Assembly: GCA_013151705.1 (NCBI GenBank)
Contig: JAADHT010000161.1
Coordinates: 1 to 9,075, forward strand
From: Kiritimatiellota bacterium
Lineage (GTDB): Bacteria > Verrucomicrobiota > Lentisphaeria > Victivallales > JAADHT01
Direction: 5' to 3'
DNA length: 9,075 bases
Under the pieces are notes generated by a model. The model was not told the DNA's origin. It worked only from the letters and a program-made list of their open reading frames with translations, and ran no database searches. The position numbers were made by a program, and so were the translations under genes. Every line of letters starts with the position of its first letter. Positions within the stretch are counted from its first letter, which is position 1. Shown piece by piece: positions 1 to 6,510 of this stretch.

Positions 1-265
1 ACATGCGCACGTTGGAGGAATCTATCATGTTGATGATCTCCTGCTCTATCTCGAGTTGCGAGAGATCCACCACGTCGGTTCCGAGGTTTCTGGCGATCAA
101 CCCCAATAGCTCCTCTTTGGAGATTATCTCGAAATCCACGAGCAGATCTTGAAAAACCTTGCCCGTGCTCTCATGCTCCGCCTCGATTTCGGCGAGTTGC
201 TCCTCCGAGCACAAATCCTCTTCAAGCAGCATCCCCTTCAATGTTTCGCTTTCCGGATCCAACAT
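1..265 (-). CDS. MshEN/GspE N-terminal-domain protein, probable second PilB/GspE-type ATPase (partial)
   Basis: The first 88 residues of a minus-strand gene are present; the rest lies beyond the left edge. The protein starts MLDPESETLKGMLLEED and contains an acidic helical region followed by 'ISKEELLGLIARNLGTDVVDL'. This resembles the N-terminal domain of GspE/PilB/MshE-type secretion ATPases, which bind a regulator or the inner-membrane platform. No signal peptide is seen, which fits a cytoplasmic protein. The ATG at 263-265 follows an AAGGTGG ribosome binding site by 7 nt and begins 35 nt after the stop of the upstream pilB-like gene, so the two are almost certainly one operon. The Walker region is not in the window, so a full ATPase is inferred from the N-terminal domain and the neighbour. 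It could instead be a stand-alone MshEN-domain protein. Confidence 0.72.
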   Translation of the reverse strand, partial: MLDPESETLKGMLLEEDLCSEEQLAEIEAEHESTGKVFQDLLVDFEIISKEELLGLIARNLGTDVVDLSQLEIEQEIINMIDSSNVRM

Positions 266-269
266 ATTC

Positions 270-301
270 AAACCACCTTGAAAATAAACCACCTTGAAAA
301 T
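270..301 (-). repeat. 16-bp perfect tandem duplication carrying the ribosome binding site of the downstream gene
   Basis: Two exact adjacent copies of a 16-bp unit occupy 270-285 and 286-301. Read on the minus strand each is ATTTTCAAGGTGGTTT and contains AAGGTGG, a Shine-Dalgarno-like sequence. The copy at 270-285 lies at correct spacing to the ATG at 263-265. The other copy is 16 nt further upstream and touches the stop codon of the pilB-like gene (301-303). The second site is not positioned to start any visible reading frame. A slippage or duplication event is the simple explanation. Confidence 0.9.
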
Positions 302-2013
302 TACTCTTCGTCCGTGGCGGTTATTCGAATCACTTCCTCTAGTGTCGTTTTTCCCGCCATAGCCTTTCTCATACCATCCTCACGCAAGGTGCGCATGCCG
401 GATTTCCTGGCGGCGTCCCTTATCTCGTTTGATGGCCTGTTGTCGAAAATCAGATTCTGAAGTTCTTCGGTCACCATGAAAATCTCATAGATGCCGAAAC
501 GTCCTTTGTATCCAGATCCGTTGCAAACTTCGCATCCGCGTCCCTTCATCAACTCAGCTCCTTCGAAATCCTTTATGTCGGCTTCAAGCAATCTCAACTC
601 CTCTGGTTCGGGTTCGGTTGGGACGGCGCAGTTTTTGCATATTCTCCGAACGAGCCTTTGAGCCATCACGGCTTTGACGGCCGATGCCACGAGAAATGGT
701 TTGACACCCATGTCGACGAGACGGGTCACGGCTCCTGGAGCGTCGTTGGTGTGCAACGTGCTGAAAACCAAGTGGCCCGTAAGCGCGGCGTTGATCGCGA
801 TTTCAGCCGTTTCCAAATCTCGAATCTCTCCCACCATTATTATGTTCGGAGCTTGACGCAACATCGCGCGCAGCGCATGACCGAATGTGAAACCTATACC
901 TTTTTCAATCTGAACCTGGTTTATGCCGGAAAGCTGATACTCGACGGGGTCTTCCGCGGTTATTATCTTGCGCGACGGAGTGTTTATCGAGTTCAAAAAG
1001 GCGTAAAGCGATGTCGTTTTGCCGGATCCCGTCGGGCCTGTAACAAGAAATATGCCGTCCGGCATGGCGAGTATGCCGCTGATAAGCTCTTGGTCGTCGC
1101 TGTAGAAGCCCAAGTCTGGAATATCAAGCTGTATGCTGGATTTGTCCAAAATCCGCATGACGATGCTCTCGCCATGGTTGGTCGGAATGGTGGATACGCG
1201 GAGATCCACGTCCTTACCCCCGATTTTCAACTGTATTCTGCCGTCCTGCGGAATCCGCTTCTCGGATATATCCAGTTTGGACATGATTTTCAATCTGCTT
1301 GTGACGTTGCCCTGAAGATATTTGGGAGGAGCTTCCACTTCATGCAACACTCCGTCCAATCGATAACGGACTCGATAGCGTTTCTCCATCGGCTCCAAAT
1401 GGATGTCACTTACTTTCTGCTTGTACGCTTCGACGATTATCAACGTCACCAGTTTGATGATAGGCGCGTCCTCCTCCTCGATACCCTGTCCGCTGTCCTC
1501 GCTCGCGGCTATCAATTGATTTTCTATGTCGTCGCCGCTGATCTCCTCCAAAAACGAGTCCACGTTCTCTTCCAGCGAACCGTAATGATGGTCTATGAGT
1601 TTTTGTATCTGCGTTTTGGGTGAAATGACCGCGTCGACATCGGTTTTCAAAACATAGCGGAGAGAGTCCAGCGTCTCCATGTCCGTGGGATCGCTCATAG
1701 CCACGGTCAACATATCGTCATGCTTCATAACAGGCACGATGCTATATTGTTTCGCTATCTCCGGCGGCACGGCTTCAATGACCTCCGGCGGAATCGTATA
1801 ACCGTCCAAATCCAGTGTTTCAAGACCGTACTGCTGCGCGAGAACGGACATCACCTCGTTTTCGTCAATATATTTCAGCTCCTTCAGAGCGTCCATTATG
1901 TCCATTGTGCCGCCGGTGACGGCGACTTTCTCCCATCCCTCGTCTATTTGGACTTGGTCGATCAATCCGTTTTCTTGAAGAAGCTCTAAAATAAATTCAG
2001 CGTTTTGGGCCAT
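301..2013 (-). CDS. pilB: PilB/GspE-type assembly ATPase
   Basis: A 570-residue cytoplasmic hexameric ATPase that powers type IV pilus extension or type II secretion. Domain order: N-terminal GspE/MshEN-type domain (about residues 1-150), an acidic linker, an N2 domain starting at 'DIHLEP' (about 203), then the RecA-like ATPase domain. Visible motifs: Walker A GPTGSGKTT at 326-334, Asp-box 'ITAEDPVEY' (351-359), Walker B 'IIMVGEIRD' (391-399, Glu396), His-box 'TLHTNDA' (419-425), and a four-cysteine zinc site C459/C462 and C494/C497 typical of this family. Length matches the usual 560-580. The ATG at 2011-2013 follows GGAG by 7 nt. The gene is first in an operon with the partial protein at the left edge. 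PilB and GspE cannot be separated with certainty without pilC/pilM or gsp neighbours; pilB is chosen on overall form. PilT is excluded because of the long N-terminal domain and the zinc site. Confidence 0.93.
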   Translation of the reverse strand: MAQNAEFILELLQENGLIDQVQIDEGWEKVAVTGGTMDIMDALKELKYIDENEVMSVLAQQYGLETLDLDGYTIPPEVIEAVPPEIAKQYSIVPVMKHDDMLTVAMSDPTDMETLDSLRYVLKTDVDAVISPKTQIQKLIDHHYGSLEENVDSFLEEISGDDIENQLIAASEDSGQGIEEEDAPIIKLVTLIIVEAYKQKVSDIHLEPMEKRYRVRYRLDGVLHEVEAPPKYLQGNVTSRLKIMSKLDISEKRIPQDGRIQLKIGGKDVDLRVSTIPTNHGESIVMRILDKSSIQLDIPDLGFYSDDQELISGILAMPDGIFLVTGPTGSGKTTSLYAFLNSINTPSRKIITAEDPVEYQLSGINQVQIEKGIGFTFGHALRAMLRQAPNIIMVGEIRDLETAEIAINAALTGHLVFSTLHTNDAPGAVTRLVDMGVKPFLVASAVKAVMAQRLVRRICKNCAVPTEPEPEELRLLEADIKDFEGAELMKGRGCEVCNGSGYKGRFGIYEIFMVTEELQNLIFDNRPSNEIRDAARKSGMRTLREDGMRKAMAGKTTLEEVIRITATDEE

Positions 2014-2175
2014 TAAACCGCTCCGTGAGTATCGTAAGTATCATTCTCTATAAACAGTCCTTAAATTCGCCTCCCTTTTTACAAACGCGTAACGGGACTC
2101 CTTGGCGAGACTGAAGCGCAACGACAACCATAACGCGTTTCCGCGAAAAAAAAAGCGCATTTGAGATTTTTTTTG
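2014..2175. other. Intergenic spacer between divergent pilB and tRNA-Thr
   Basis: No gene is seen. On the minus strand the pilB leader contains TATAGA near 2048-2053 and GATACT near 2037-2042 as possible -10 boxes, but neither has a convincing -35 element, so no promoter is called. Near 2140-2175 are an A-run of nine and a T-run of eight around GCGCATTTGAGA, without a stem that would make a normal intrinsic terminator. A short CGCG/TTTC/CGCG hairpin precedes the A-run. Confidence 0.5.
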
Positions 2176-2203
2176 TTGACAAGTTGAAATGGCAAATTAG
2201 TTT
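2176..2203 (+). promoter_or_regulatory. Sigma70-type promoter of tRNA-Thr
   Basis: A perfect TTGACA -35 box lies at 2176-2181. A weaker TAGTTT -10 candidate lies at 2198-2203 with a 16-nt spacer. Transcription would start around 2210, a few bases before the mature tRNA 5' end at 2223, which is a normal arrangement. The -10 matches only three of six consensus bases, so the exact position is uncertain. Confidence 0.55.
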
Positions 2204-2222
2204 AACGGCGACAGAAGCTCGA

Positions 2223-2297
2223 GCCAGCTTAGCTCAGTGGTAGAGCCACTGATTTGTAATCAGTAGGTCTCCGGTTCGAATCCGGAAGCTGGCTCCA
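2223..2297 (+). tRNA. tRNA-Thr (anticodon TGT)
   Basis: A complete cloverleaf can be drawn by eye. The acceptor stem GCCAGCT (2223-2229) pairs with AGCTGGC (2287-2293), followed by discriminator T2294 and an encoded CCA at 2295-2297. The D-arm begins AGCTCAGTGGTAGAGC. The anticodon stem ACTGA/TCAGT encloses loop TTTGTAA (2253-2259) with anticodon TGT at 2255-2257, reading ACA threonine codons. The T-arm is CCGGTTCGAATCCGG. There is no intron and no variable-loop extension. It appears to be transcribed alone between two minus-strand genes. Confidence 0.96.
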
Positions 2298-2358
2298 CTT
2301 TCCAGCCCCGCATCGCATATGCGTCTCCAGTGGATTCTCGCGGATCCGGTCGATTGCC

Positions 2359-2424
2359 AAGATTGTGGTTAATTCAATCTTAACCAAAGAAAAAAAACTG
2401 TTTGACGATGGACTTTTTAGTCCA
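2359..2424. terminator. Possible terminator region between tRNA-Thr and the hflX 3' end
   Basis: Three short stems lie in the convergent gap. TGGACT/AGTCCA with a TTTT loop (2409-2424) covers the hflX stop codon; on the minus strand a run of eight T follows about 10 nt later. AAGATTG (2359-2365) pairs with CAATCTT (2375-2381), and TGGTTAA (2366-2372) pairs with TTAACCA (2380-2386). The last two overlap and cannot form together. None has the U-tract directly after the stem, so intrinsic termination is only a suggestion. Confidence 0.3.
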
Positions 2425-3709
2425 AGAGAAACATTGCGAACGCATTTCGCCGCTCGCGTGGAACAATCAAAGAGATTTTCGCCGTTCCATCGGTTTCGTA
2501 GCGCATCTCCACTATTTCTCCTACGCCGTGGGCCATCGCTATGATATCATGACGGGAAGGCGGGATGAGCAATTCCAGCCTTTCCGCTCCGCAGTCAATC
2601 ATTTTCTCCAATCGCTCCAATAAATCCGGCAGGCCTTTTCCAGTCACAGTGGAAAGCGGCAGAGCGCCGGGATTGCCGCTCTCCAAGCACGCCCGTTTAA
2701 TGGCGTCGCCCACCAGATCGGATTTATTGAGAACCATTATCATCTCGCGGTCGATGGCTCCAAGCTCGCTCAACACGCTCAGCGTTGTCTCTTTGTGCTC
2801 GTTCAAGTACGGATCGGAGGCATCGAGCACCAAAATGATGAAATCCGCCAAGACGGCCTCCTCCAAAGTGGATTTGAAGGCTTCCACCAAGGCGTGAGGC
2901 AGTCGCCTGACGAATCCCACGGTGTCTGTTAAAAGTAGATCGCGCCCGTTCGGCAGTGTTATACGCCTGGTGGTGTGATCCAAAGTGGCGAACAGCTTGT
3001 CTCCGACCAGTACTTCGGAACTTGACAGGAGATTCAAAAGGGAGGATTTGCCGGCGTTGGTGTAGCCCACTATCGCGGCGTGTGGTATGTTCGAGCGGTT
3101 CCTTCGTTTGCGTTGCACTTCACGTTGTTTGACGACCACCTCCAGTTCCTTTTTCAAGCGCGATATGCGCGCTGAAACAAGCCGCCTGTCAACCTCTATC
3201 TGCTTCTCGCCTTCGCCTCGAGTCCCCTTGGCCCCCCCTTGTTGACGCGACAAATGCGTCCAAGCGCGTGTCAAGCGCGGCAGCGAGTATTCGAGGTATT
3301 CGAGACGAGCCAATTCAACTTGAAGAACCGCTTCCCGGGTCGATGCCCTGGCGGCGAATATGTCGAGAATGACTTCCTGACGGTCTATCACGCAGATTTT
3401 CGTCAGTTTCTCCCAGTTGCGTTGTTGGGAAGGTGAGAGATCGCAGTTGAAAATCAGACAATCGGCTTCCCGTTCTCTTGCGAGATTCGCGATCTCCTCC
3501 GCCTTGCCGCCGCCAATAAGAAATCGCGCGGAGGGTTTTCGCAGCTTCACGGTTGTCTCGTGAATTACAGGCGCGCCCATTGTATTCACCAACTCCTTGA
3601 GTTCCCGGAGCTGCTCTTCCGCGGATTCCTCGGATTCATCCGAGTTGCGCACTCCAACGAGAATTGCGCGTTCGACCATCTTCATATTGTCTTTTTCGGT
3701 GTCTATCAT
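2417..3709 (-). CDS. hflX: Ribosome-associated GTPase HflX
   Basis: A 430-residue Obg-HflX family GTPase, which binds the 50S subunit and splits or rescues stalled ribosomes. With the start used here, the N-terminal HflX domain has the 'GGGKAEEI' loop at 66-73, the conserved linker 'SRQQGGAKGTRGEGEKQIE' lies at about 154-172, followed by a basic coiled segment. G-domain motifs are G1 GYTNAGKSS (215-223), G3 DTVGF (262-266) and G4 NKSD (328-331). A short C-terminal domain ends FAMFLLD. The ATG at 3707-3709 is chosen because it gives the normal family length (E. coli HflX is 426 residues) and has GGA 8 nt upstream. The same frame stays open upstream to a GTG at 4004-4006 (98 more residues), but that part does not resemble HflX. 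In-frame ATGs at 3718 and 3685 are alternatives. No hfq or hflK/C genes are nearby, unlike in proteobacteria. Confidence 0.92.
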   Translation of the reverse strand: MIDTEKDNMKMVERAILVGVRNSDESEESAEEQLRELKELVNTMGAPVIHETTVKLRKPSARFLIGGGKAEEIANLAREREADCLIFNCDLSPSQQRNWEKLTKICVIDRQEVILDIFAARASTREAVLQVELARLEYLEYSLPRLTRAWTHLSRQQGGAKGTRGEGEKQIEVDRRLVSARISRLKKELEVVVKQREVQRKRRNRSNIPHAAIVGYTNAGKSSLLNLLSSSEVLVGDKLFATLDHTTRRITLPNGRDLLLTDTVGFVRRLPHALVEAFKSTLEEAVLADFIILVLDASDPYLNEHKETTLSVLSELGAIDREMIMVLNKSDLVGDAIKRACLESGNPGALPLSTVTGKGLPDLLERLEKMIDCGAERLELLIPPSRHDIIAMAHGVGEIVEMRYETDGTAKISLIVPRERRNAFAMFLLD

Positions 3710-4095
3710 AAAAAACATCCATTCCAAACATTCAATTTCATTAAAATATCCCGCGATATATCGCTTTTCGTCCGCGGCGGAACCTGAATTCCCGAAATGC
3801 TTCTTGTCAAAGTGAAGTTTTAAGTTATACGCAGTACTAGGCGTCATCATCATATTGTCTGATACGCCATGCCATCGTCCATCACTCCCAACGCCTCTGC
3901 TGTTTTCAAGGGGAAAGAGGACAATATAAGAGTTTTCGCGCAATTCTAGTGAAACGTCAGCAAATCCGAATGAAAAATACTTCTCATGCTTTGTGCCCTC
4001 AAACACCAGAAGATGCCTAGAGATAAATTTTCATTTCTCTAAGTGCCGATTTTTGCCGAAAAAAAACTTTAACGCCGGGACTTAAAACCGAAAAT
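3710..4095. other. Upstream region of hflX without a recognised gene
   Basis: No confident gene lies here. The hflX frame remains open on the minus strand from 3709 back to GTG at 4004-4006, encoding phenylalanine-rich text with no family I recognise. It may be leader DNA that is open by chance or a gene remnant. A perfect 12-bp palindrome, GCGATATATCGC, lies at 3753-3764 about 45 bp before the hflX start and is the only clear regulatory candidate. No strong sigma70 promoter could be placed. Confidence 0.5.
3753..3764. promoter_or_regulatory. 12-bp perfect palindrome upstream of hflX, possible operator
   Basis: GCGATATATCGC is perfectly self-complementary and lies 43-55 bp upstream of the chosen hflX ATG, where a promoter or operator would be expected. 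Its function is unknown; chance occurrence is possible. Confidence 0.3.
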
Positions 4096-4395
4096 TTGTG
4101 TTTGAATACAACGCTCATCGCCATCAGGCGTTATCTTCCGTTTTTAACGCGGTATTTGAAGGACGTTGATGATTACCGTCTATCGACGCTTTTTGCGGCT
4201 TTATGCGAAAAGCGGCGGCTTCTACTCGAGCGCGTCGCGCGGGAACATCCGCGTTTCAAATTCCGGGTGCTGGGAGACGGGCTTTACCGCAATTCGGTGT
4301 TTATTGATATTTGCGATCGCCACAAATGGAAATACTCGTTCACATCCAAAGGGGAGACCCGGTATCCAAAACTGTTATTCATTCGGAACCGCTGA
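4096..4395 (+). pseudogene. Decayed transposase fragment (DDE type, IS4/ISNCY-like)
   Basis: A 99-codon open frame whose second half reads 'HPRFKFRVLGDGLYRN' then 'FIDICDRHKWKYSFTSKGE'. From memory this resembles the catalytic-core segment of a family of DDE transposases with the pattern 'fP.l.i...DGLY.n..v..lc...W.yi..lK.g', the Asp of GDGLY being a likely catalytic residue. The preceding 'VDDYRLSTLFAALCEKRRLLLERV' fits the usual helix before it. The fragment has no believable start (TTG, no ribosome binding site), lacks the N-terminal third and stops soon after the conserved block. Another forward frame upstream (about 4089-4110) reads 'RKFVFEYNAH', which may be more of the same gene after a frameshift. 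No intact terminal inverted repeats were found. Treated as an old insertion-sequence remnant; the family name is tentative. Confidence 0.5.
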
Positions 4396-4433
4396 CTTTT
4401 TGGAGGGGATGCCGGATTTTGTCGAATAACGAC

Positions 4434-4462
4434 TTGCGTCATGTGATTACAGCTGGTATATT
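4434..4462 (+). promoter_or_regulatory. Candidate sigma70 promoter of the beta-helix protein gene
   Basis: TTGCGT (4434-4439) and TATATT (4457-4462) are separated by exactly 17 nt. The -10 box matches five of six consensus bases; the -35 box matches only the TTG. Transcription would start near 4469, giving a leader of about 145 nt. No other gene lies between this site and the ATG at 4615. Confidence 0.45.
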
Positions 4463-4567
4463 AAAAACATCGCGGAAACGACGGCCTCGCGGGCTTGAAA
4501 TAAGCGGGCGCATGGCTGCGAGACCTTTTCGAGCGGGGTCTACATTGTTCGAGAAGTGTCTAAAATC

Positions 4568-4604
4568 CGAATATCGAAAATCGAAGCACGAAACAAATTC
4601 AAAG
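4568..4604 (+). repeat. AT-rich 'CGAATATCGAAA' spacer motif, copy 1
   Basis: CGAATATCGAAA at 4568-4579 recurs exactly at 6255-6266 inside the rnpB insertion. The following bases (ATCGAAGCACGAAACAAATT) keep the same CGAA-rich style. It lies in the leader of the secreted beta-helix gene, just before its ribosome binding site. Such CGAA-rich text looks like a dispersed intergenic repeat, but only two copies are in this window. Confidence 0.4.
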
Positions 4605-4614
4605 GAGAAGTGGT

Positions 4615-5979
4615 ATGAATGGCAAATCTCGTTCCTCCGTGTTCCCAAGCGTTGTCGTTGTTGTCTGCGCGTTGCTTTTTCCGGGGGCAATTTCCGCTAG
4701 AGAAGTCTATGTCTCCATCTCAACTGGTTCGAATAGAAATCCAGGAACAAAGAAAGCTCCGATCAAACTTTTGTGGAAAGCTATAAAAAACCTGAAAAAC
4801 GGCGATAATATTCATGTCGCCGAGGGTACATACCGCGGACGACGCAAAACGGGGCTGATGCCTGGTTTGCGAGGAGTCACCAATGTGTCGATAGAAGGCG
4901 GCTGGAACAAGGATTTCAGCAAGCGCCTTCCTTTTGAACATCTTACGATCATTGGAAGCAAGCCGGACCTGCAACCACCCACCGGGACCGTTTTCCACTT
5001 CGAGGACGCTAAAAATCTAACGATAGACGGTTTTCTCCTGGATAGGGGGATTGCTAATTTCTACTACGGCGATGGTGAACCTGGAGCTAACAAATCTCTT
5101 CCGGGTTATATAAAGGACAGCGCATTCGGCTATAGAGCCATAAATCGCAAAAAAGTCGGGTCTTCCCCCACTGTGGTTTTGATGGGGAAAGGGGCCATAA
5201 CCATACGAAATATGGTTTTGATCAACAATCCGTGGTGGGGAATTTACATCAAGGGGGGCGGAAACGACAAAATCCTCATCGAAAACAACCTCATTCTGAT
5301 TTCACAAGGACGTGGCATAGAAGCCATCACGGGTGGAGGCTGGGGAACTCCGACTTGGATTATTCGCAACAACACCGTTGTGTTCAATCACACTGTTAAA
5401 TCGACCGAGGGAAGAGCGTTGTCCATTGATCCCCGCAAAGGATATGGTAGATATATCGTCGAGAACAACGTTTTCGCGTATAGCGACGGGAGTGGCGTGT
5501 CCGCTAAATTCGGAAGCACGGACAAGACTTTGACGTTGAACAACAACATCTTTTTCTTCAATCGGAGAGGAGATTACGGGAAGGGTGGTTCCGGCGTGGC
5601 GAATGTGGAGGATTTTGAGGATGAACTCGAGTTTCCCAACGAGGGGAACGCGCATGTTCTTCCTGGTTTCCTCGCCAAAAGCGGCAAAAAATGGTTTGAC
5701 CGCTACAGTTCCCGCGAATATGTGAATATGCTTGCGGGCACATTCAATACTTGGAAAGATTTGAATGACTCGCGCAAGGCTTTGTCTCTGGGCAAATATC
5801 ATATTCCAGGATATGACAAAGCATACGCCACCTATGCGGACTTGCCGCAAAAACGCAATAATTATGATATGAGCCGATATCCATTTCCTTTGAAACAAGG
5901 CGAGACGATTGATTGGAAGAAATATATTCTTCCCATCATTGGCGCCGATGGCGAAAAGGGAATTCAGCCTGTAAAGTGA
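4615..5979 (+). CDS. Exported parallel beta-helix protein (DUF1565/right-handed beta-helix type)
   Basis: A 454-residue protein with a clear Sec signal peptide: basic start MNGKSR, hydrophobic core 'VVVVVCALLF', probable cleavage after AISA at residue 28. The mature start 'REVYVSISTGSNRNPGTKKAPIK' is the usual opening of DUF1565/pectate-lyase-like beta-helix proteins. From about residue 130 to 320, helix-rung repeats follow: 'NLTIDGFLL', 'ITIRNMVLINN..WGIYIKGG', 'ILIENNLIL', 'WIIRNNTVVFN', 'YIVENNVFAYSDGSG' and 'LTLNNNIFFFN', with asparagine ladders. The C-terminal 120 residues are aromatic-rich and of unknown fold. No catalytic set for a polysaccharide lyase or glycosidase can be identified, so substrate and activity are unknown; a surface, periplasmic or secreted carbohydrate-related role is an inference. 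The ATG at 4615 follows AAAGGAG by 7 nt. It appears to be a single-gene unit. Confidence 0.82.
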   Translation: MNGKSRSSVFPSVVVVVCALLFPGAISAREVYVSISTGSNRNPGTKKAPIKLLWKAIKNLKNGDNIHVAEGTYRGRRKTGLMPGLRGVTNVSIEGGWNKDFSKRLPFEHLTIIGSKPDLQPPTGTVFHFEDAKNLTIDGFLLDRGIANFYYGDGEPGANKSLPGYIKDSAFGYRAINRKKVGSSPTVVLMGKGAITIRNMVLINNPWWGIYIKGGGNDKILIENNLILISQGRGIEAITGGGWGTPTWIIRNNTVVFNHTVKSTEGRALSIDPRKGYGRYIVENNVFAYSDGSGVSAKFGSTDKTLTLNNNIFFFNRRGDYGKGGSGVANVEDFEDELEFPNEGNAHVLPGFLAKSGKKWFDRYSSREYVNMLAGTFNTWKDLNDSRKALSLGKYHIPGYDKAYATYADLPQKRNNYDMSRYPFPLKQGETIDWKKYILPIIGADGEKGIQPVK

Positions 5980-6054
5980 ACTTGCTCAATATCCGCTTCT
6001 AGTCAGGTTGAACACTCTCCGCTTAATTTTGCGGCCATTTTCTTCCAAGCGGGC

Positions 6055-6082
6055 TTGGAAACCCTTGGGTACGCGGTAGATT
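6055..6082 (+). promoter_or_regulatory. Candidate promoter of rnpB
   Basis: TTGGAA (6055-6060) and TAGATT (6077-6082) are separated by 16 nt. Initiation 6-7 nt after the -10 box would fall at 6088-6089, within two or three bases of the start of the rnpB P1 helix (6086). That positional agreement is the main support; the boxes are only moderate matches. Confidence 0.5.
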
Positions 6083-6085
6083 TAG

Positions 6086-6510
6086 GCGGCGGCAGGTGGC
6101 GGCCGCTCTCCGCGAGGAGAGAGGAAAGTCCGGACTTCGCAGGGTGGAGAGTCCTTCTGTAGTGGGAGGATGCCCGGGGCTATACCCTCGGGAAAGGAAA
6201 GTGCCACAGAAAATATACCGCCCGCCCGCTCAACTGAGCGGGAAGTATGAAACTCGAATATCGAAATTCGATTAATTTCGGATTTCGAATTTGATTTTTC
6301 TTATTTCCGGCGTAAGCCGGTTGGGTAAGGGTGAAATGGTGGTGTAAGAGACCACCGCGTCTCCGGGAGACCGGAACGGCAGGGCAAACCCCTCTCGAAG
6401 CAAGGCCAAATAGGGAACGAGTCGCGGCCCGCGGCGCTTGAGTTCCGGGTTCTGGCCGCTTAGATAGATGGTCGTCGAATACAGAATCCGGCTTATGCCT
6501 GCCGCCGCTC
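6086..6510 (+). ncRNA. rnpB: RNase P RNA (bacterial class A-like) with an insertion in the P12 region
   Basis: This is the catalytic RNA that removes 5' leaders from tRNA precursors. Conserved cores are readable in order: GAGGAAAGTCCGGAC (6121-6135, CR-I/P4), CAGAAAATATACCGCC near 6208, GGTAAGGGTGAAA (6324-6336), GCAAGGCCAAATAGGG (6400-6415) and ACAGAATCCGGCTTAT (6481-6496, CR-V/P4). The ends are set by a perfect 11-bp P1 helix, GCGGCGGCAGG (6086-6096) with CCTGCCGCCGC (6498-6508). P3 is a short CTCTCC-GCGA-GGAGAG hairpin (6106-6121), reduced compared with E. coli. The P12 region is enlarged: hairpin CCCGCTC/GAGCGGG (6225-6242), 64 AT-rich bases, then hairpin CCGGC-GTAA-GCCGG (6307-6320). The length is about 420 nt, slightly above the common 350-400. 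Exact ends are uncertain by a few bases. Confidence 0.95.
6243..6306 (+). repeat. AT-rich self-folding insertion in rnpB P12, containing motif copy 2
   Basis: A 64-nt AT-rich block sits between two GC-rich hairpins inside RNase P RNA. It holds CGAATATCGAAA (6255-6266), an exact match to 4568-4579. It can fold on itself: AAATTCGA (6264-6271) pairs with TCGAATTT (6285-6292) around a loop of 13. The base composition differs sharply from the rest of the RNA. Being in P12, a variable region, it need not disturb the catalytic core. Confidence 0.65.

Noticed and set aside
658..1623. 321-codon plus-strand open frame
   Set aside because: It lies antisense to the pilB-like gene, whose motifs are unmistakable; the forward translation has no recognisable domain and no ribosome binding site.
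2131..2175. A-run and T-run near the tRNA promoter as an intrinsic terminator for pilB or hflX
   Set aside because: pilB is transcribed away from this site and the only stem (CGCG/CGCG) is too short and is followed by A, not T, on the plus strand.
4166..4700. Overlapping plus-strand frames 4166-4429 and 4311-4700, and minus-strand 4439-4690
   Set aside because: No family features; they overlap the transposase relic, the candidate promoter and the start of the beta-helix gene. I looked for a continuation of the transposase in them and found no convincing one.
5302..5898. 198-codon minus-strand open frame
   Set aside because: Antisense to the beta-helix gene; the plus-strand frame has a signal peptide, ribosome binding site and rung repeats.
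5980..6046. Terminator of the beta-helix gene at CCGC/GCGG
   Set aside because: The only stem is 4 bp with an 8-nt loop and a broken T-run; too weak to call.
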